Assembly (NCBI GenBank): GCA_017461665.1
Contig: JAFTXI010000046.1
Location: 67,419 to 131,418 of the forward strand
Direction of reading: 5' to 3'
DNA: 64,000 bases
Source of the DNA: Bacteroidales bacterium
GTDB taxonomy: Bacteria; Bacteroidota; Bacteroidia; Bacteroidales; F082
Shown: one piece after another, positions 1 through 10,349 of the stretch
Numbering within the stretch: position 1 is the first letter of the stretch
Layout of the letters: each line of letters begins with the position of its first letter
The notes under the pieces: model-generated
The model's input: only the letters and a program-made list of their open reading frames with translations
What the model was told of the DNA's origin: nothing
The model's database searches: none
Made by a program: the position numbers and the translations under genes

Positions 1-364
1 TATTATCCTTATCAATACTATTCCATATATTATCAGATTCTTCAACTGCAACCTTGCTTTTTAAGTTTGATATATTATTTCTAGCTTGGTCTCTATATTT
101 ACCATCGGGATAGTTTCTGAGATAATTCAAATATCCATCTTCTGTGTTAATTTGTTTTGCCTCATTCCAATCATCTTCTTCAGAATTAGCAAATTTTGTC
201 GCAACTTGGTCTCTAATGCTTTTGCTTACACTGATACCACTTTCTCTTATTGCACTTTTAAATTCATCAATACTATTTATACCAAGCTGTTTAAGATTTC
301 TTACCAAATCATCAATATTGTCAGCATACTGATCAATATTATCAAGTATATCATCTAAGTTCAT
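1..364 (-). CDS. Repeat-containing hypothetical protein (partial, runs off left edge)
   Basis: An open frame starts with ATG at 364 and stays open to base 1, so only the first 121 residues are visible. The N-terminus is acidic and helical, rich in D, N and I. From about residue 68 it has a W-x-x-A-K-x-x-N-T-x-x-x-Y-x-x-Y-L-x-x-Y-P-x-G-K-Y pattern. That is the TPR-like 'Y..YL..YP.GKY...A' repeat found in many Bacteroidetes proteins. A second repeat appears to begin at the edge ('ESDNIWNSI'). It lies 18 bp downstream of the membrane-protein gene on the same strand, so it is probably the distal gene of the srfB-srfC-subtilase cluster. Function unknown; a scaffold or interaction role is inference. 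Confidence 0.8.
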   Translation of the reverse strand, partial: MNLDDILDNIDQYADNIDDLVRNLKQLGINSIDEFKSAIRESGISVSKSIRDQVATKFANSEEDDWNEAKQINTEDGYLNYLRNYPDGKYRDQARNNISNLKSKVAVEESDNIWNSIDKDN

Positions 365-382
365 ATCGTTTGTTTTTAATTT

Positions 383-1381
383 TTACATTGTAAATGATCC
401 ATAATCACCGCCATCAGACGACATATTATCTTCATTATCTTCGATAATAATGTCGTCTGATTTTTCTGTATTTTTATTATTCTTTCTACGTTTATTGAAA
501 GAAAAACCTCCTTCAGAAAATATTAATCTATAAGTACTTTTGGTATTTCTACGTTGAATAACGTATGGAAAAAGAAGTAATAGATAAAAGAAAATTCCAA
601 GTATTATTGCAATCGTTGTTGGTTTACCTCTTAAAGTAAAAGAAGTTCTTAGATTATTCAAATTATCTTTTGCAGCAATGACGCTTGGATCAGATGCCGA
701 AAATGCTTCAACTTCCTTTGATTCATCTGCCATAATCTTGCTTGAAAATTCATTCAAGACATTATTCCATTTATCAATAGCATTTATAGTTTTATCTATA
801 TTTCCTATAACGAAAACATTCCATACTGTTACACCTGTTACCTCGTCAATCCAATCAAATGCAGATTCCTTTAACGAATGGTAATTCATATCAATCAGTT
901 GAAGTTTTAATGCTTCAATTTTATTGTTTTTAGAAACTTCATCGGTTTTTGCTCTTGCAAGTTTCTTTGTATATTCTTTTATTCGCTCATTAGCATATAC
1001 TTCATAAGAATCGAACATGTTTTTTGTCGTTTTTACAGATTCTGTGAATGTAGTTTCTATCTGCTGACGGTTTTTAAATACAGTCCAAAAATGAGAATAT
1101 GAACTCATCATAAAATAGAATACAACCGGTGAAAGAAAAACAAGTATACGTTCAAACCATATTCTCTTCTTAAATTTCTTTTCTGTACCTTTTAACAATT
1201 GTGGTACTATAAAAAACAATACCAAAACCATGTCGATTATTACAACACCCAAACCTGCTTTAAGGAAATTGCCTTCTTCCAAATAAGCTATTCCCATAAA
1301 AGACAAGTAGCTAATCAATATCAAAGCTACAAACGCGATGATATGTCCCCATGAAAATTTTAATGTTTCGTTAATTGCCAT
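383..1381 (-). CDS. Multi-pass membrane protein with coiled-coil loop
   Basis: I do not recognise a named family for this 332-residue protein. It has two N-terminal membrane segments (about residues 14-33 and 42-62), a third near 77-93, a long charged helical stretch (about 100-250) likely to form a coiled coil, and a last membrane segment near 257-277. The C-terminal tail is cytoplasmic-looking, basic then strongly acidic (KRRKNNKN, then EDNED). It follows the subtilase gene by 9 bp and precedes the repeat protein by 18 bp, so co-transcription is likely. The ATG at 1381 is the natural start. It could be a membrane anchor or sensor for the SrfB/SrfC pair; this is inference from context. Confidence 0.85.
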   Translation of the reverse strand: MAINETLKFSWGHIIAFVALILISYLSFMGIAYLEEGNFLKAGLGVVIIDMVLVLFFIVPQLLKGTEKKFKKRIWFERILVFLSPVVFYFMMSSYSHFWTVFKNRQQIETTFTESVKTTKNMFDSYEVYANERIKEYTKKLARAKTDEVSKNNKIEALKLQLIDMNYHSLKESAFDWIDEVTGVTVWNVFVIGNIDKTINAIDKWNNVLNEFSSKIMADESKEVEAFSASDPSVIAAKDNLNNLRTSFTLRGKPTTIAIILGIFFYLLLLFPYVIQRRNTKSTYRLIFSEGGFSFNKRRKNNKNTEKSDDIIIEDNEDNMSSDGGDYGSFTM

Positions 1382-1390
1382 ATACTTTTC

Positions 1391-4300
1391 TTATTTATTC
1401 TCAGGTAAAAGTTTTTCCAATTCAATAATTTTCTGTTTATATGCTTCAATGAGTCTTCGTATTGCATCGTAGTCTGTTCCGTCTTTATCGTCTGGGATAT
1501 CGTTATTGCCGTCTCCTGGATTTTGTCCCGAATTGCCGTCTGAAGGATTGGTAACACCATCAGAACCTTCGTTTGGATTTCCGTCAGCAGGAATAGTTCC
1601 TGCCCCAGCACCTGGATTGTTTCCAATATTAGTTTCACCATCTGACGAAGAATTGTTTCCATCATTTGGATTTTTAGGCGATGAGACATTATCACCACTT
1701 GAAGGACTTACTGAATCGTCACCATTGTTATTGTCACCATCATTTGAAGGCATTTCTGGAAAAATTCCTGTTGTAAGTGCAATTAAAGCATCATCAACCT
1801 GAATCATTGGAGGTACATAATCAGAAACACGTTCTCCTGTTGCTTGTAAAATATGTAAAACCTCAGATATTGAAATTTCAGGATTACAGCTCTTCATCAA
1901 TGCAATAGTTCCAGACACAATTGGAGCGGCCATACTTGTACCATCATAAGCTGCAAATTCATTGTTGGGTACAGAACTTAAAATATCTTTACCCGGAGCT
2001 GAAATGTTTGAACCGATACCATAATTAGTAAAATCGGTGCCTTGAATTTGCATATCGACAGCAGCAACATTCAATGTTTTATCAGTTCTGTTTTCGGGAG
2101 GAATGTTTGCCAAAATATTGTCATTTCCTGCTGCAAAAACAATAATGGCGTTATGTTCATTAGCAACGTTTATAATACGTTTCCAAACAATTTCTTCATT
2201 CTTAAATTGTGTTCTTGCAATATATTCCTGGTCTTGAATAGGCAATATATCCAATCCATTAAAATTAGGACCTATTGAAACATTTATCACATGTGCTCCA
2301 TTATGGATAGCATACATAATACCATTTGTAATAGACGAAAATGTACATAGCCCATTGTCAAAAACTTGTACTGGCATCAATTTACATTTTGGAGCTATAC
2401 CAGAAACGCCCGTGTCATACATTTTGTCCGAGCCAACGGCAAGTCCAGCGACATGAGTTCCATGACCTTCTCCAGTACTGAGTCTGTTGTCTTGTGTGAA
2501 TACATTATAAGGATTTATGATTCTTCCTTTAAGGATGTCGTGATTTGCATCAATTCCATCATCAACGACAGCGACCACAATCTCAGGATTTCCCTTTGTT
2601 ATTTCCCATCCTTCCTTGAGGTCTATCGCATCAAGATGCCACCCTTGATTTGCCATATTTTCACGGCCATTACCCTTAAGAGAAAATATAGATTCATCAA
2701 TAATAAAAAAATCATAATTGGGCAGCTGCTTGTTTAGATTTTCTCTAATAACATCTCGCATATTCTCTGGTATAAGAATCTGCATCATTGGCACATTTCT
2801 ATCCAAGCCAATAACTTGACATTGATCTTCTGAATATATCTGAGACAAGTCCGCTATAAATTGTTCAAGATTTACATCTGCATTTTCAAAATAGATATTT
2901 AATCTATTTGCTACAATATCAGGTGCACCCGGATTTGAAATTATAGGAGGATTTTGGCCATCTTCACCAACAATAGGAGCGACGACATTATTATCCGGCA
3001 GACTACCATCATCACCAACAATTCCTTTTATCGGTCCATTGTTATCTATTGTTCTTCCATCTGGAGTTTCTATCACAGGTGTAGGAACAACCGTATCACT
3101 TCCATGAGATGAGCCACATCCTCTAAATAAAAATGATAACAACCATATAAACAGAATTATCAATAAGATCCACAAGAGCCATTTTAAACAACCCTTACCT
3201 GTTAACGCTGTCCATATTCCAGTAAGCCATCTCCAGAAACGTTTGTACCATGGTATCTTTTTCTCATACTGAGCGATAAAAGTTGTATCAGCATTAAGAA
3301 CGAAGCCATTTGGAGATTTGTTCCATCCTACAAATTTGTATCCTTTTTTAGGGTTTGTTTTTGGAACATCATTTTCGTCAAGAGTTGTTCCATAAGGAAA
3401 TACGAATGTATCTTGTCCTTCAATATCACCGAACTCTCCAGAAACAAATCTGCAATTCACATTTATTCTTTCAAAAGCAGCCGTGAATACAGTATTATCA
3501 TCTATTTTTTTATTAGTCGAATCGTTCCATCCAACGAAAGTAAATCCATCGTTCGCAATTACAGACGGAATATTTGTTTCGTCAATATATGAGCCTTTAT
3601 TGATAATATGTTCCGTCGTACCGATTAAACAACCTTCTCCGCCACAAAGGAATGTGACACGAACTGTTTCTGGTTCGTTTGTGGCTTCTTCAATAGGAGT
3701 TTCTTTTTCTTCAATAAATGATTCTTCAACAACAACTTCTACATATTTAGCGACAAACGTCAATGGTTTGTCAACTTTCATTCCTATTGGATTTGGCTCC
3801 CAACATTTAAAAGTAAAACCACTTTTAGGTGTAACATTAGGCAAATCATTAATACCCAATATAGTACCATCAACTCTTTTAACATTTCCTACCAATTTGT
3901 TAATCAGAGTTCCATTATCACCAACTATAAATGATATTTTATGATATGCTTGTATCTTTAAATCATGTATTATTGCACCTTTAACAATATGCTTGTTTGA
4001 CTCAGGAGACATTCCCCATGCCACGACTACCACTTTGTTGTCATAGCAGAACATAAATTCCTCATCAATGTGTTTGATTGCACCTGACAGAATTTGTCTA
4101 TCTTCCCCTTGTAATTTCTTGCACACATCTTCATATACAGCCACTGTTTTTTCTTTGATAGCGGTGTATTTAGTTTTCTCTGTTCCAGATAAATCTTTAA
4201 ATGCAACAGGTTGATTTGTCCATTCACATACATACCATAAAATCTGGTCTTCATCAGAATATATAGGATGTGCCAGAAAGTCTCTATATTGAGATTCAAT

Positions 4301-4435
4301 ATTCTTCTCAATTACGGAATATACACTATCATATCTTTTATATAGTGGATCTCTACCTATTCCTTGAAAATCAGTAAAGTCTGTAACCTCAGTATAACAG
4401 AGTTTTCTTTTTCCATATAAAGTATGTTCTGCCAT
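1391..4435 (-). CDS. Membrane-anchored subtilisin-like serine protease with InlB-type repeats
   Basis: This is a 1014-residue peptidase S8 with all catalytic residues: Asp about 625 in AVVDDGI, His about 658 in GHGTHVAG, oxyanion Asn about 771 in FAAGND and Ser about 834 in GTSMAAP. The N-terminal half has no signal peptide. It carries three beta-grasp repeats of the InlB_B/Flg_new type (pattern GF.F.GW..., about residues 170-395), followed by one membrane helix near 420-440 (WLLWILLIILFIWLL). Basic residues precede this helix, so the protease domain should face the periplasm. After the catalytic domain comes a low-complexity N/G/D/S/P tail and a short C-terminal helix. The ATG at 4435 is chosen over an upstream TTG. 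It sits 8 bp after the srfC-like gene. The substrate is unknown, and repeats on the cytoplasmic side would be unusual. Confidence 0.93.
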   Translation of the reverse strand: MAEHTLYGKRKLCYTEVTDFTDFQGIGRDPLYKRYDSVYSVIEKNIESQYRDFLAHPIYSDEDQILWYVCEWTNQPVAFKDLSGTEKTKYTAIKEKTVAVYEDVCKKLQGEDRQILSGAIKHIDEEFMFCYDNKVVVVAWGMSPESNKHIVKGAIIHDLKIQAYHKISFIVGDNGTLINKLVGNVKRVDGTILGINDLPNVTPKSGFTFKCWEPNPIGMKVDKPLTFVAKYVEVVVEESFIEEKETPIEEATNEPETVRVTFLCGGEGCLIGTTEHIINKGSYIDETNIPSVIANDGFTFVGWNDSTNKKIDDNTVFTAAFERINVNCRFVSGEFGDIEGQDTFVFPYGTTLDENDVPKTNPKKGYKFVGWNKSPNGFVLNADTTFIAQYEKKIPWYKRFWRWLTGIWTALTGKGCLKWLLWILLIILFIWLLSFLFRGCGSSHGSDTVVPTPVIETPDGRTIDNNGPIKGIVGDDGSLPDNNVVAPIVGEDGQNPPIISNPGAPDIVANRLNIYFENADVNLEQFIADLSQIYSEDQCQVIGLDRNVPMMQILIPENMRDVIRENLNKQLPNYDFFIIDESIFSLKGNGRENMANQGWHLDAIDLKEGWEITKGNPEIVVAVVDDGIDANHDILKGRIINPYNVFTQDNRLSTGEGHGTHVAGLAVGSDKMYDTGVSGIAPKCKLMPVQVFDNGLCTFSSITNGIMYAIHNGAHVINVSIGPNFNGLDILPIQDQEYIARTQFKNEEIVWKRIINVANEHNAIIVFAAGNDNILANIPPENRTDKTLNVAAVDMQIQGTDFTNYGIGSNISAPGKDILSSVPNNEFAAYDGTSMAAPIVSGTIALMKSCNPEISISEVLHILQATGERVSDYVPPMIQVDDALIALTTGIFPEMPSNDGDNNNGDDSVSPSSGDNVSSPKNPNDGNNSSSDGETNIGNNPGAGAGTIPADGNPNEGSDGVTNPSDGNSGQNPGDGNNDIPDDKDGTDYDAIRRLIEAYKQKIIELEKLLPENK

Positions 4436-4443
4436 AGACTTAA

Positions 4444-7254
4444 TCAATTATATAATTTTCTATTTGTATCTATTATTTCTTTTATACTTGCATTCGCAAC
4501 AGGGTCGACATGAGAGATGTCACTGGCATATAATAAGCCTATAGTTATAAAATTCTCCCATCTTTGATAACTATCCCAAAATGGCAGTTTCTTCAAAGTT
4601 GTCAAATCTATGCGAGAATTATTCATCTCATCTCTCGATTGATCCAATGCTGATAGGACTTCCAATAAAGGTTGAGGTTTTATGTTATGACTTGATGCTG
4701 CTGGAGACAAATCAATCTCAAGTTGACATTTTTTTGCTTTTTGAGAAACATTCATCATATCTTCATCAGATATATATTCTCTACCTACCGTACTAACAAA
4801 ATTATTAAGTGCCAATGAAGCGTAGTCTGCAATTGCATTAGGAAGAGCATTCATATCAAAAACAGTATAATACTTGTTGATTTTATCTGAAATATGTTTT
4901 TTGACACCCAACTTATTCAACAACGTCAACATCATGAATATCTCATCAGCATGAGGCAGAACATCACTCATTTTTTTAACCTGTTCATTGATATGGTTGT
5001 TCCAATATTCAACAATATGTTTTGCAATAACATCAGGCACTGTGGCGAGCAATTCACTTTCATCTGAAATAATATCCTCTAATGTGATACCCATTTCGGT
5101 AAAGAAAGCTTTAAGTTCCGATTCTTCTTTATTATATCTTTTACACAGTTTATGTATATTTAACGCTCTATCGTCATTTATATCAATTTCACAAAAAGCA
5201 CGAATCATTTTTATTGATGATACAGTCTGAGGTTCATCAATATGACGAACGATAATATCATAAGCAATAGTTCTAAGTTCGGATGATGACACCATCAAAT
5301 TATCTATGATATTACCGAACAGTTCAGGTTTTTCCCCAAAAGCAAATTCTGTTTGGAGTTTTATATCACCTGTTATTTTACGGATTCTTATGTTATTTTC
5401 TTCTTTATCGTCAGATTCGTGATAAACACTTAATCTACTTGTTATTTCATCTCTAATTTCAACGAGTTGCTGGAAATATCTTTCGTGTCTTGCATTATCA
5501 AGAACTTCTGCAATAGCATCTAAATTTCTTATAATAGCCTTAGAACCATCATTGTTGATTGACGCGACATCGTCCCATGCCTGCTGAGGTTTTGCAAAGT
5601 GTTTTTTGACGAATTGGTTTGTAAGAAAACTTTCTCGAAGATCATTAAAATAATTTGGATAGTCTTCAAATGCATGTACATTACTTTCAACAGTTCCTGT
5701 TTTTTCGTTATATCCATCGAACACCTGATTTTTAGAAGACCAATAAAAGTCTCTGAGTAGATATACATTCTGGAAATACGGAGATTTAAATACACAGCCC
5801 AATGACACCCATTCATCCATCCATTTTTCTGATCCGATTATTTCAGGAAGTATCTTATTAAATCTAACCCAATGATTATCTAGCTTAGATATGTATTCAG
5901 GTGTATCATTCTTGGTTTTCTCTAAATCAACATTAAATTTTGTGCATATCAAAAACAATGGAGCAATACCATTTGTTTTTGATAGCACACCTGCTCTTAT
6001 CTCAGCTGTTTTACCAATATTATTTTCAATCCAACTATAAATTGACGAGCCTATTGTTGGCTCTGTCTTTTGTTGATGATGATGACAGAAAAGAACAGAA
6101 CTAATTTTTAATGAACGAGAATATTTATTAAATAAATAAGCGACTTTACCTCTTCGTAATATTGTTGGCAACATTTCTCCAACTTGTTCCTCTTTTATTT
6201 TTTCACGAGACCTTGCACCTGGAAAGTCCAACAAATCAATCTTCTTTAAAAATTTTCTTTCAGCAGCTATTTCCTCTGATAACACAAATGTTAATTCACC
6301 TATCAAAGCCGACAAATATGCTTTGCTGAAATCTTTCGCAATTATATTACCATTACAGTCAAACACATCCGTATATAACACATCATCACTTGTTTCTTTA
6401 TATATACCACAAACAGAGTCAAGCCAATCAATTTTAAGCAATGTTCCTTTATCACGCAGTACAGCATCAAATGGTACATATATTTCGGTTATGAACCCCA
6501 ATTTCTTATATTCATTAATGAGTGTACTGAATAGTCTGTTAAGCTCAGCATTATTATTCCAGATCAGTCCAAATATATTTACCCAGTTATCATAAGGAAC
6601 ACGATCTATAACAGGAGCTACAATTTTACAGAAATTGGATTTATATATAAATGCGGCATTATGACCTATAATATCATTAAGATAATCGCAAATATCACGA
6701 ACATCATCTTCTGTAATGATATTGTGAACTGGAGACTTTGCGTTCCATAAATCTGTCATCTGAGAAAGGGCATTATCGATATCTGTATTCAATAAACAAC
6801 TATCAGTATTGATATTTACATCGTTGTAATATGAATCAGCCAATAACATTATAATGTCAACGACAGATAGATTTGTAATTTTCACATAATCTGCCATTTT
6901 ACTATTACATTGCCTAATTGTAAAACGCGTTATTACTCCTGTAGATTCTTGTTGAGTTGTATTACCTCCACTTGGATTTATCTTATCAATAAAACTATAT
7001 CGTTTTCCGTTATTTTCAATAACGAATGGAGTTTCCGGAGTAGATAAAAGACTACTCATAAGATAGGATTTACCAACTTGGCTCTCTCCATAGGCTGCCG
7101 CAGAACAGTTTTCTGAAAGTGCGTCTGCAATTCTTTTTAATCTTCTACGATAATTTTTTAAGACTTCCCTTGGAAAAGAATCTTTGCCATATTTGTCAGC
7201 CCATGCTATCGATTGCTTAATAACATCAATGTTTGTGATTATGTCTTTTGTCAT
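4444..7254 (-). CDS. SrfC-like P-loop GTPase (putative virulence factor family)
   Basis: A 936-residue protein with a P-loop GESQVGKS at residues 56-63, a G3-like motif D-F-P-G near 343-346 (in DLLDFPGARSR) and a possible G4 motif ICTKFNVD. The rest is a long, mainly helical region. Size, P-loop context and position directly after an SrfB homologue match the SrfC family, named after the Salmonella srfABC locus. The fold is that of dynamin-like or septin-like GTPases. The ATG at 7254 is preferred over a TTG 15 bp upstream. It is separated from srfB by 24 bp and from the protease gene by 8 bp. A mechanoenzyme or switch role at the membrane is inferred; the family has no settled biochemical function that I know of. 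Confidence 0.85.
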   Translation of the reverse strand: MTKDIITNIDVIKQSIAWADKYGKDSFPREVLKNYRRRLKRIADALSENCSAAAYGESQVGKSYLMSSLLSTPETPFVIENNGKRYSFIDKINPSGGNTTQQESTGVITRFTIRQCNSKMADYVKITNLSVVDIIMLLADSYYNDVNINTDSCLLNTDIDNALSQMTDLWNAKSPVHNIITEDDVRDICDYLNDIIGHNAAFIYKSNFCKIVAPVIDRVPYDNWVNIFGLIWNNNAELNRLFSTLINEYKKLGFITEIYVPFDAVLRDKGTLLKIDWLDSVCGIYKETSDDVLYTDVFDCNGNIIAKDFSKAYLSALIGELTFVLSEEIAAERKFLKKIDLLDFPGARSREKIKEEQVGEMLPTILRRGKVAYLFNKYSRSLKISSVLFCHHHQQKTEPTIGSSIYSWIENNIGKTAEIRAGVLSKTNGIAPLFLICTKFNVDLEKTKNDTPEYISKLDNHWVRFNKILPEIIGSEKWMDEWVSLGCVFKSPYFQNVYLLRDFYWSSKNQVFDGYNEKTGTVESNVHAFEDYPNYFNDLRESFLTNQFVKKHFAKPQQAWDDVASINNDGSKAIIRNLDAIAEVLDNARHERYFQQLVEIRDEITSRLSVYHESDDKEENNIRIRKITGDIKLQTEFAFGEKPELFGNIIDNLMVSSSELRTIAYDIIVRHIDEPQTVSSIKMIRAFCEIDINDDRALNIHKLCKRYNKEESELKAFFTEMGITLEDIISDESELLATVPDVIAKHIVEYWNNHINEQVKKMSDVLPHADEIFMMLTLLNKLGVKKHISDKINKYYTVFDMNALPNAIADYASLALNNFVSTVGREYISDEDMMNVSQKAKKCQLEIDLSPAASSHNIKPQPLLEVLSALDQSRDEMNNSRIDLTTLKKLPFWDSYQRWENFITIGLLYASDISHVDPVANASIKEIIDTNRKLYN

Positions 7255-7278
7255 ACACTTCAATTTCAAAAAATTACA

Positions 7279-10200
7279 TTAAAATTCAAAAACACCTGAA
7301 TCTAACCAATATTGATCGTCAACGCCTAAACTCTGGATATGTATTTCTATACTGCTATCAGACATTTCCACTCCATTTCTATCTACGATAGAGGTTATTG
7401 CAAGACATTCTTTATCGTCAGGATCACGATCAATCGTAATTTTAAACGGCATACGTTTTTTAAAGTTTTCCACCTCCTCATTAGCCATAGACTGTACGGC
7501 TGCGTCAGAAGGATATTTACCATTGCTTGATGCTTTGTTACGAATTTTATTTACCAAATTCATATAATTGAAATCAATAGAATATAGTGCTCGTGACGGG
7601 TAGGTCGCTAAGCCAAACTGACGAACATTTAATATGTCAGGTATTTTACTTACCGTAATTTCACCTTGCAATTTATCTGGAGTTATTAGATATTCGATTG
7701 CATGTCCATCACGAGATGCCTCAATATAATTTACAGTTGATTTAAGATTATTCTTCAATTTTTCCAAGTTTATAAAGAACTTATCCAAATTGGAATACTC
7801 TGAAGCATAATGACCAATAACGCCACCCATCGCAACAATTGTCTTAGGATTAGTGATATATCCTGTATTTTGACAGAATGGATACCAATCGCCCACATAA
7901 TAATTATTCAATGTTATAAGTCTATTCGGAGAAATAGGATAATATTTCAAGAAAATATTTCTAATGACTGGTAATGACGACGGTCTTCCTGATAAAAGTA
8001 TTACATCACAAGAATATGCGAAAAACATTGCCGCAATTTTCTTTAAGAGCGGTTCAAATTCTTTAGATATTATATCCGCAACAAATTCTTTGTCATATTC
8101 CCAAGTAAGAGTAGTTATGTCTATTCCCATTCGTATCTTAAAATCTTCAATAACACGACGACTTGGTTGATTAACTTTAAACACATCATCGTATTTTACG
8201 ACACAACTACAACTTTCATTTGATGCCAAGTTTAAGAAATATGTCATCAGAGGAACTGAATATTGTATATTAAAATCTCGTCTTGCAATACGATCTGCGA
8301 AAGTCAGACCATTGTAATCGGGTCCAAAGAAATTCTTGATTTTTTGTCTGTATTGTATAGGATCGAGATTACGTAAAGCTTTACGGAATGCGCTATATTT
8401 TTCATCAAGTAACATAACGTTCTTTACCAAAGCTTTAAGCATATCATCTCCGGCGAAATAAAAGCTGTCATAAAACTTAGGATCTGGTGTTATTGTAGTG
8501 AGGTCACCTTTTGTGTAAGAATATTCACTAATCATTAAGTCCGAAGTTCCTGCACCTATATCCAATGAACCGACAGTTAGTGTAGGCTGTTGGCTTCCAT
8601 TTGTAGATTTGCCATACAAATTAAAGAACTCACTACAAATACCTTTATACTTATGTCCGGCTTCCCCATATATATAAACAAGCTGAGCACATGTAGCCTC
8701 ATCATAATACCAAGAACTTTCATTATCTTTCATAGAACGCACAGAAGGTATAATTTCAATACTTGGAATATTATCCCCGTATGTAAACCTGCCATATAAA
8801 GTTACGGCGTCTTTAGCACATTTTACCAAAGCCTCTCTTTCTATTTTAGACATAGCTGTCGGACATGTGACAATTATACGCTTAATTTTACGAGGAAGTG
8901 TTTTCCAACCGACATTATTTCTGTATGACTCACTATTAATCTGAGTGTATGCTTGTGTTAGCATTTCGAGAAATGCAAATGTCATCAAACTTCTTCTCGA
9001 ATAATGTGATGATCGTCCACCATCTGCACCTGTCACGTCAATTCTTCCATCGCTCATCAAATGAGAACTAACTCCTTTAACGTTCAATATATGACTTGAT
9101 TCTTCACCATGCAGAACAAGAAACTCCCATTCTTTCTTACTTGGTTTGTTATCCCATAAATATCTTTTAGGACTTGAATACGTTGACAAGGTTTCTTCTT
9201 CCAACGAAGAACCACAAGCTCTATGTATCAGAGTATTAGCCTCTTGTCCTAATCTAATAAAACTTGGATAAACAAATTGACGACTATCATTGATACCAAA
9301 ATTACCGAAATCTACGCGTCTAAATGCCAACCTCATATCGAAAGGTTCATTGTATGAACGAATACAAGCCCTATCTTCTTTTTCAATTAGTAAATCTGTA
9401 TAATCTATTAGACTTAAAGGCCTGACTTGATTAAAATTAGAGTTGTCTTCAATTAACAATGCCGTTGTTTTAGAATTACCAATATCAACGACCATATCAA
9501 CATACCGCACCTCTACATCTTGGTCTTTATACAACTTGACTGTTGGAAACAACTTATTTTGAGCCAAATAGTTAATTAGAAAAATGTAAGAGGCTATATA
9601 AGACATTTTGTGAACATTAGCACCTCTGATTTGGGACACACTTCCTAGATTAGGGTGTACAAGCTTAAATATATATTCGTCTATATAACTCCATTTCTTC
9701 TGAGGCGAGCAAAAATCCATCAGATAAAATTCGTTATCGCATAACGAGAAGTTCATTTCCGAACAATATTGGTCTGGGAATACAGGATGTTCATCATAAT
9801 CATTTGAAGTGTATCCGGCTCTTGTATCAAATGCAAGAACTACATCATACTCTATTTCCATTTTTCCACATACTCGTGGTATAAACTTAACGCGAGCCCA
9901 ATTTTTAGGGCTGAATTTAAATCGTTTTTCAGTCCTTTTGAAAAAATAAGGAAGAGGTAACCATTTGTTCTCAAAGCATTTTATGGCATTATGCTTGTCA
10001 GAAAATGTAAGTTTATATAAATCTCCTCTTATGCCAGAGCATACTTCGCCATCTATCATAAGAGGATTGATCCCATCATTTTGTAGTTCAGATGGATCAT
10101 ATTCAATCGTTGGATCATTAAGATAACCACCTTCAAACAATTCATATTTGTCATAAAACAAAACATTATCCTCCGTTGCGACTTCATGAGCAAGATCCAA

Positions 10201-10326
10201 TCGCCAGTGTCCGTTACTTGTGTCGTACCATTCATGAAACCACATTTTGAATTTATCTTGTGTATTTAACTTTAATATGAATGTTATAAGTTGAATACCA
10301 GAATTAGCTATAAGAGTATGATTCAT
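7279..10326 (-). CDS. SrfB-like actin/Hsp70-fold ATPase (virulence factor SrfB family)
   Basis: About 1015 residues. The actin/Hsp70/sugar-kinase signatures are visible: a phosphate-1 motif VDIGNSKTTALL near residue 280, a phosphate-2 motif LDIGAGTSDLMI in the second half, and an adenosine-type motif ILLSGRPSSLP. This is the layout of virulence factor SrfB. An N-terminal domain of about 270 residues precedes the ATPase core. The start at 10326 is supported by the upstream sequence AGAGAGGAAAAAT; the longer frame to 10383 runs into a structured RNA element. It is the first gene of the cluster, followed by the SrfC-like GTPase. An ATP-driven partner for the GTPase is a reasonable inference from the constant pairing of SrfB with SrfC. 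Confidence 0.88.
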   Translation of the reverse strand: MNHTLIANSGIQLITFILKLNTQDKFKMWFHEWYDTSNGHWRLDLAHEVATEDNVLFYDKYELFEGGYLNDPTIEYDPSELQNDGINPLMIDGEVCSGIRGDLYKLTFSDKHNAIKCFENKWLPLPYFFKRTEKRFKFSPKNWARVKFIPRVCGKMEIEYDVVLAFDTRAGYTSNDYDEHPVFPDQYCSEMNFSLCDNEFYLMDFCSPQKKWSYIDEYIFKLVHPNLGSVSQIRGANVHKMSYIASYIFLINYLAQNKLFPTVKLYKDQDVEVRYVDMVVDIGNSKTTALLIEDNSNFNQVRPLSLIDYTDLLIEKEDRACIRSYNEPFDMRLAFRRVDFGNFGINDSRQFVYPSFIRLGQEANTLIHRACGSSLEEETLSTYSSPKRYLWDNKPSKKEWEFLVLHGEESSHILNVKGVSSHLMSDGRIDVTGADGGRSSHYSRRSLMTFAFLEMLTQAYTQINSESYRNNVGWKTLPRKIKRIIVTCPTAMSKIEREALVKCAKDAVTLYGRFTYGDNIPSIEIIPSVRSMKDNESSWYYDEATCAQLVYIYGEAGHKYKGICSEFFNLYGKSTNGSQQPTLTVGSLDIGAGTSDLMISEYSYTKGDLTTITPDPKFYDSFYFAGDDMLKALVKNVMLLDEKYSAFRKALRNLDPIQYRQKIKNFFGPDYNGLTFADRIARRDFNIQYSVPLMTYFLNLASNESCSCVVKYDDVFKVNQPSRRVIEDFKIRMGIDITTLTWEYDKEFVADIISKEFEPLLKKIAAMFFAYSCDVILLSGRPSSLPVIRNIFLKYYPISPNRLITLNNYYVGDWYPFCQNTGYITNPKTIVAMGGVIGHYASEYSNLDKFFINLEKLKNNLKSTVNYIEASRDGHAIEYLITPDKLQGEITVSKIPDILNVRQFGLATYPSRALYSIDFNYMNLVNKIRNKASSNGKYPSDAAVQSMANEEVENFKKRMPFKITIDRDPDDKECLAITSIVDRNGVEMSDSSIEIHIQSLGVDDQYWLDSGVFEF

Positions 10327-10349
10327 ATTTTTCCTCTCTACCACAAAAT

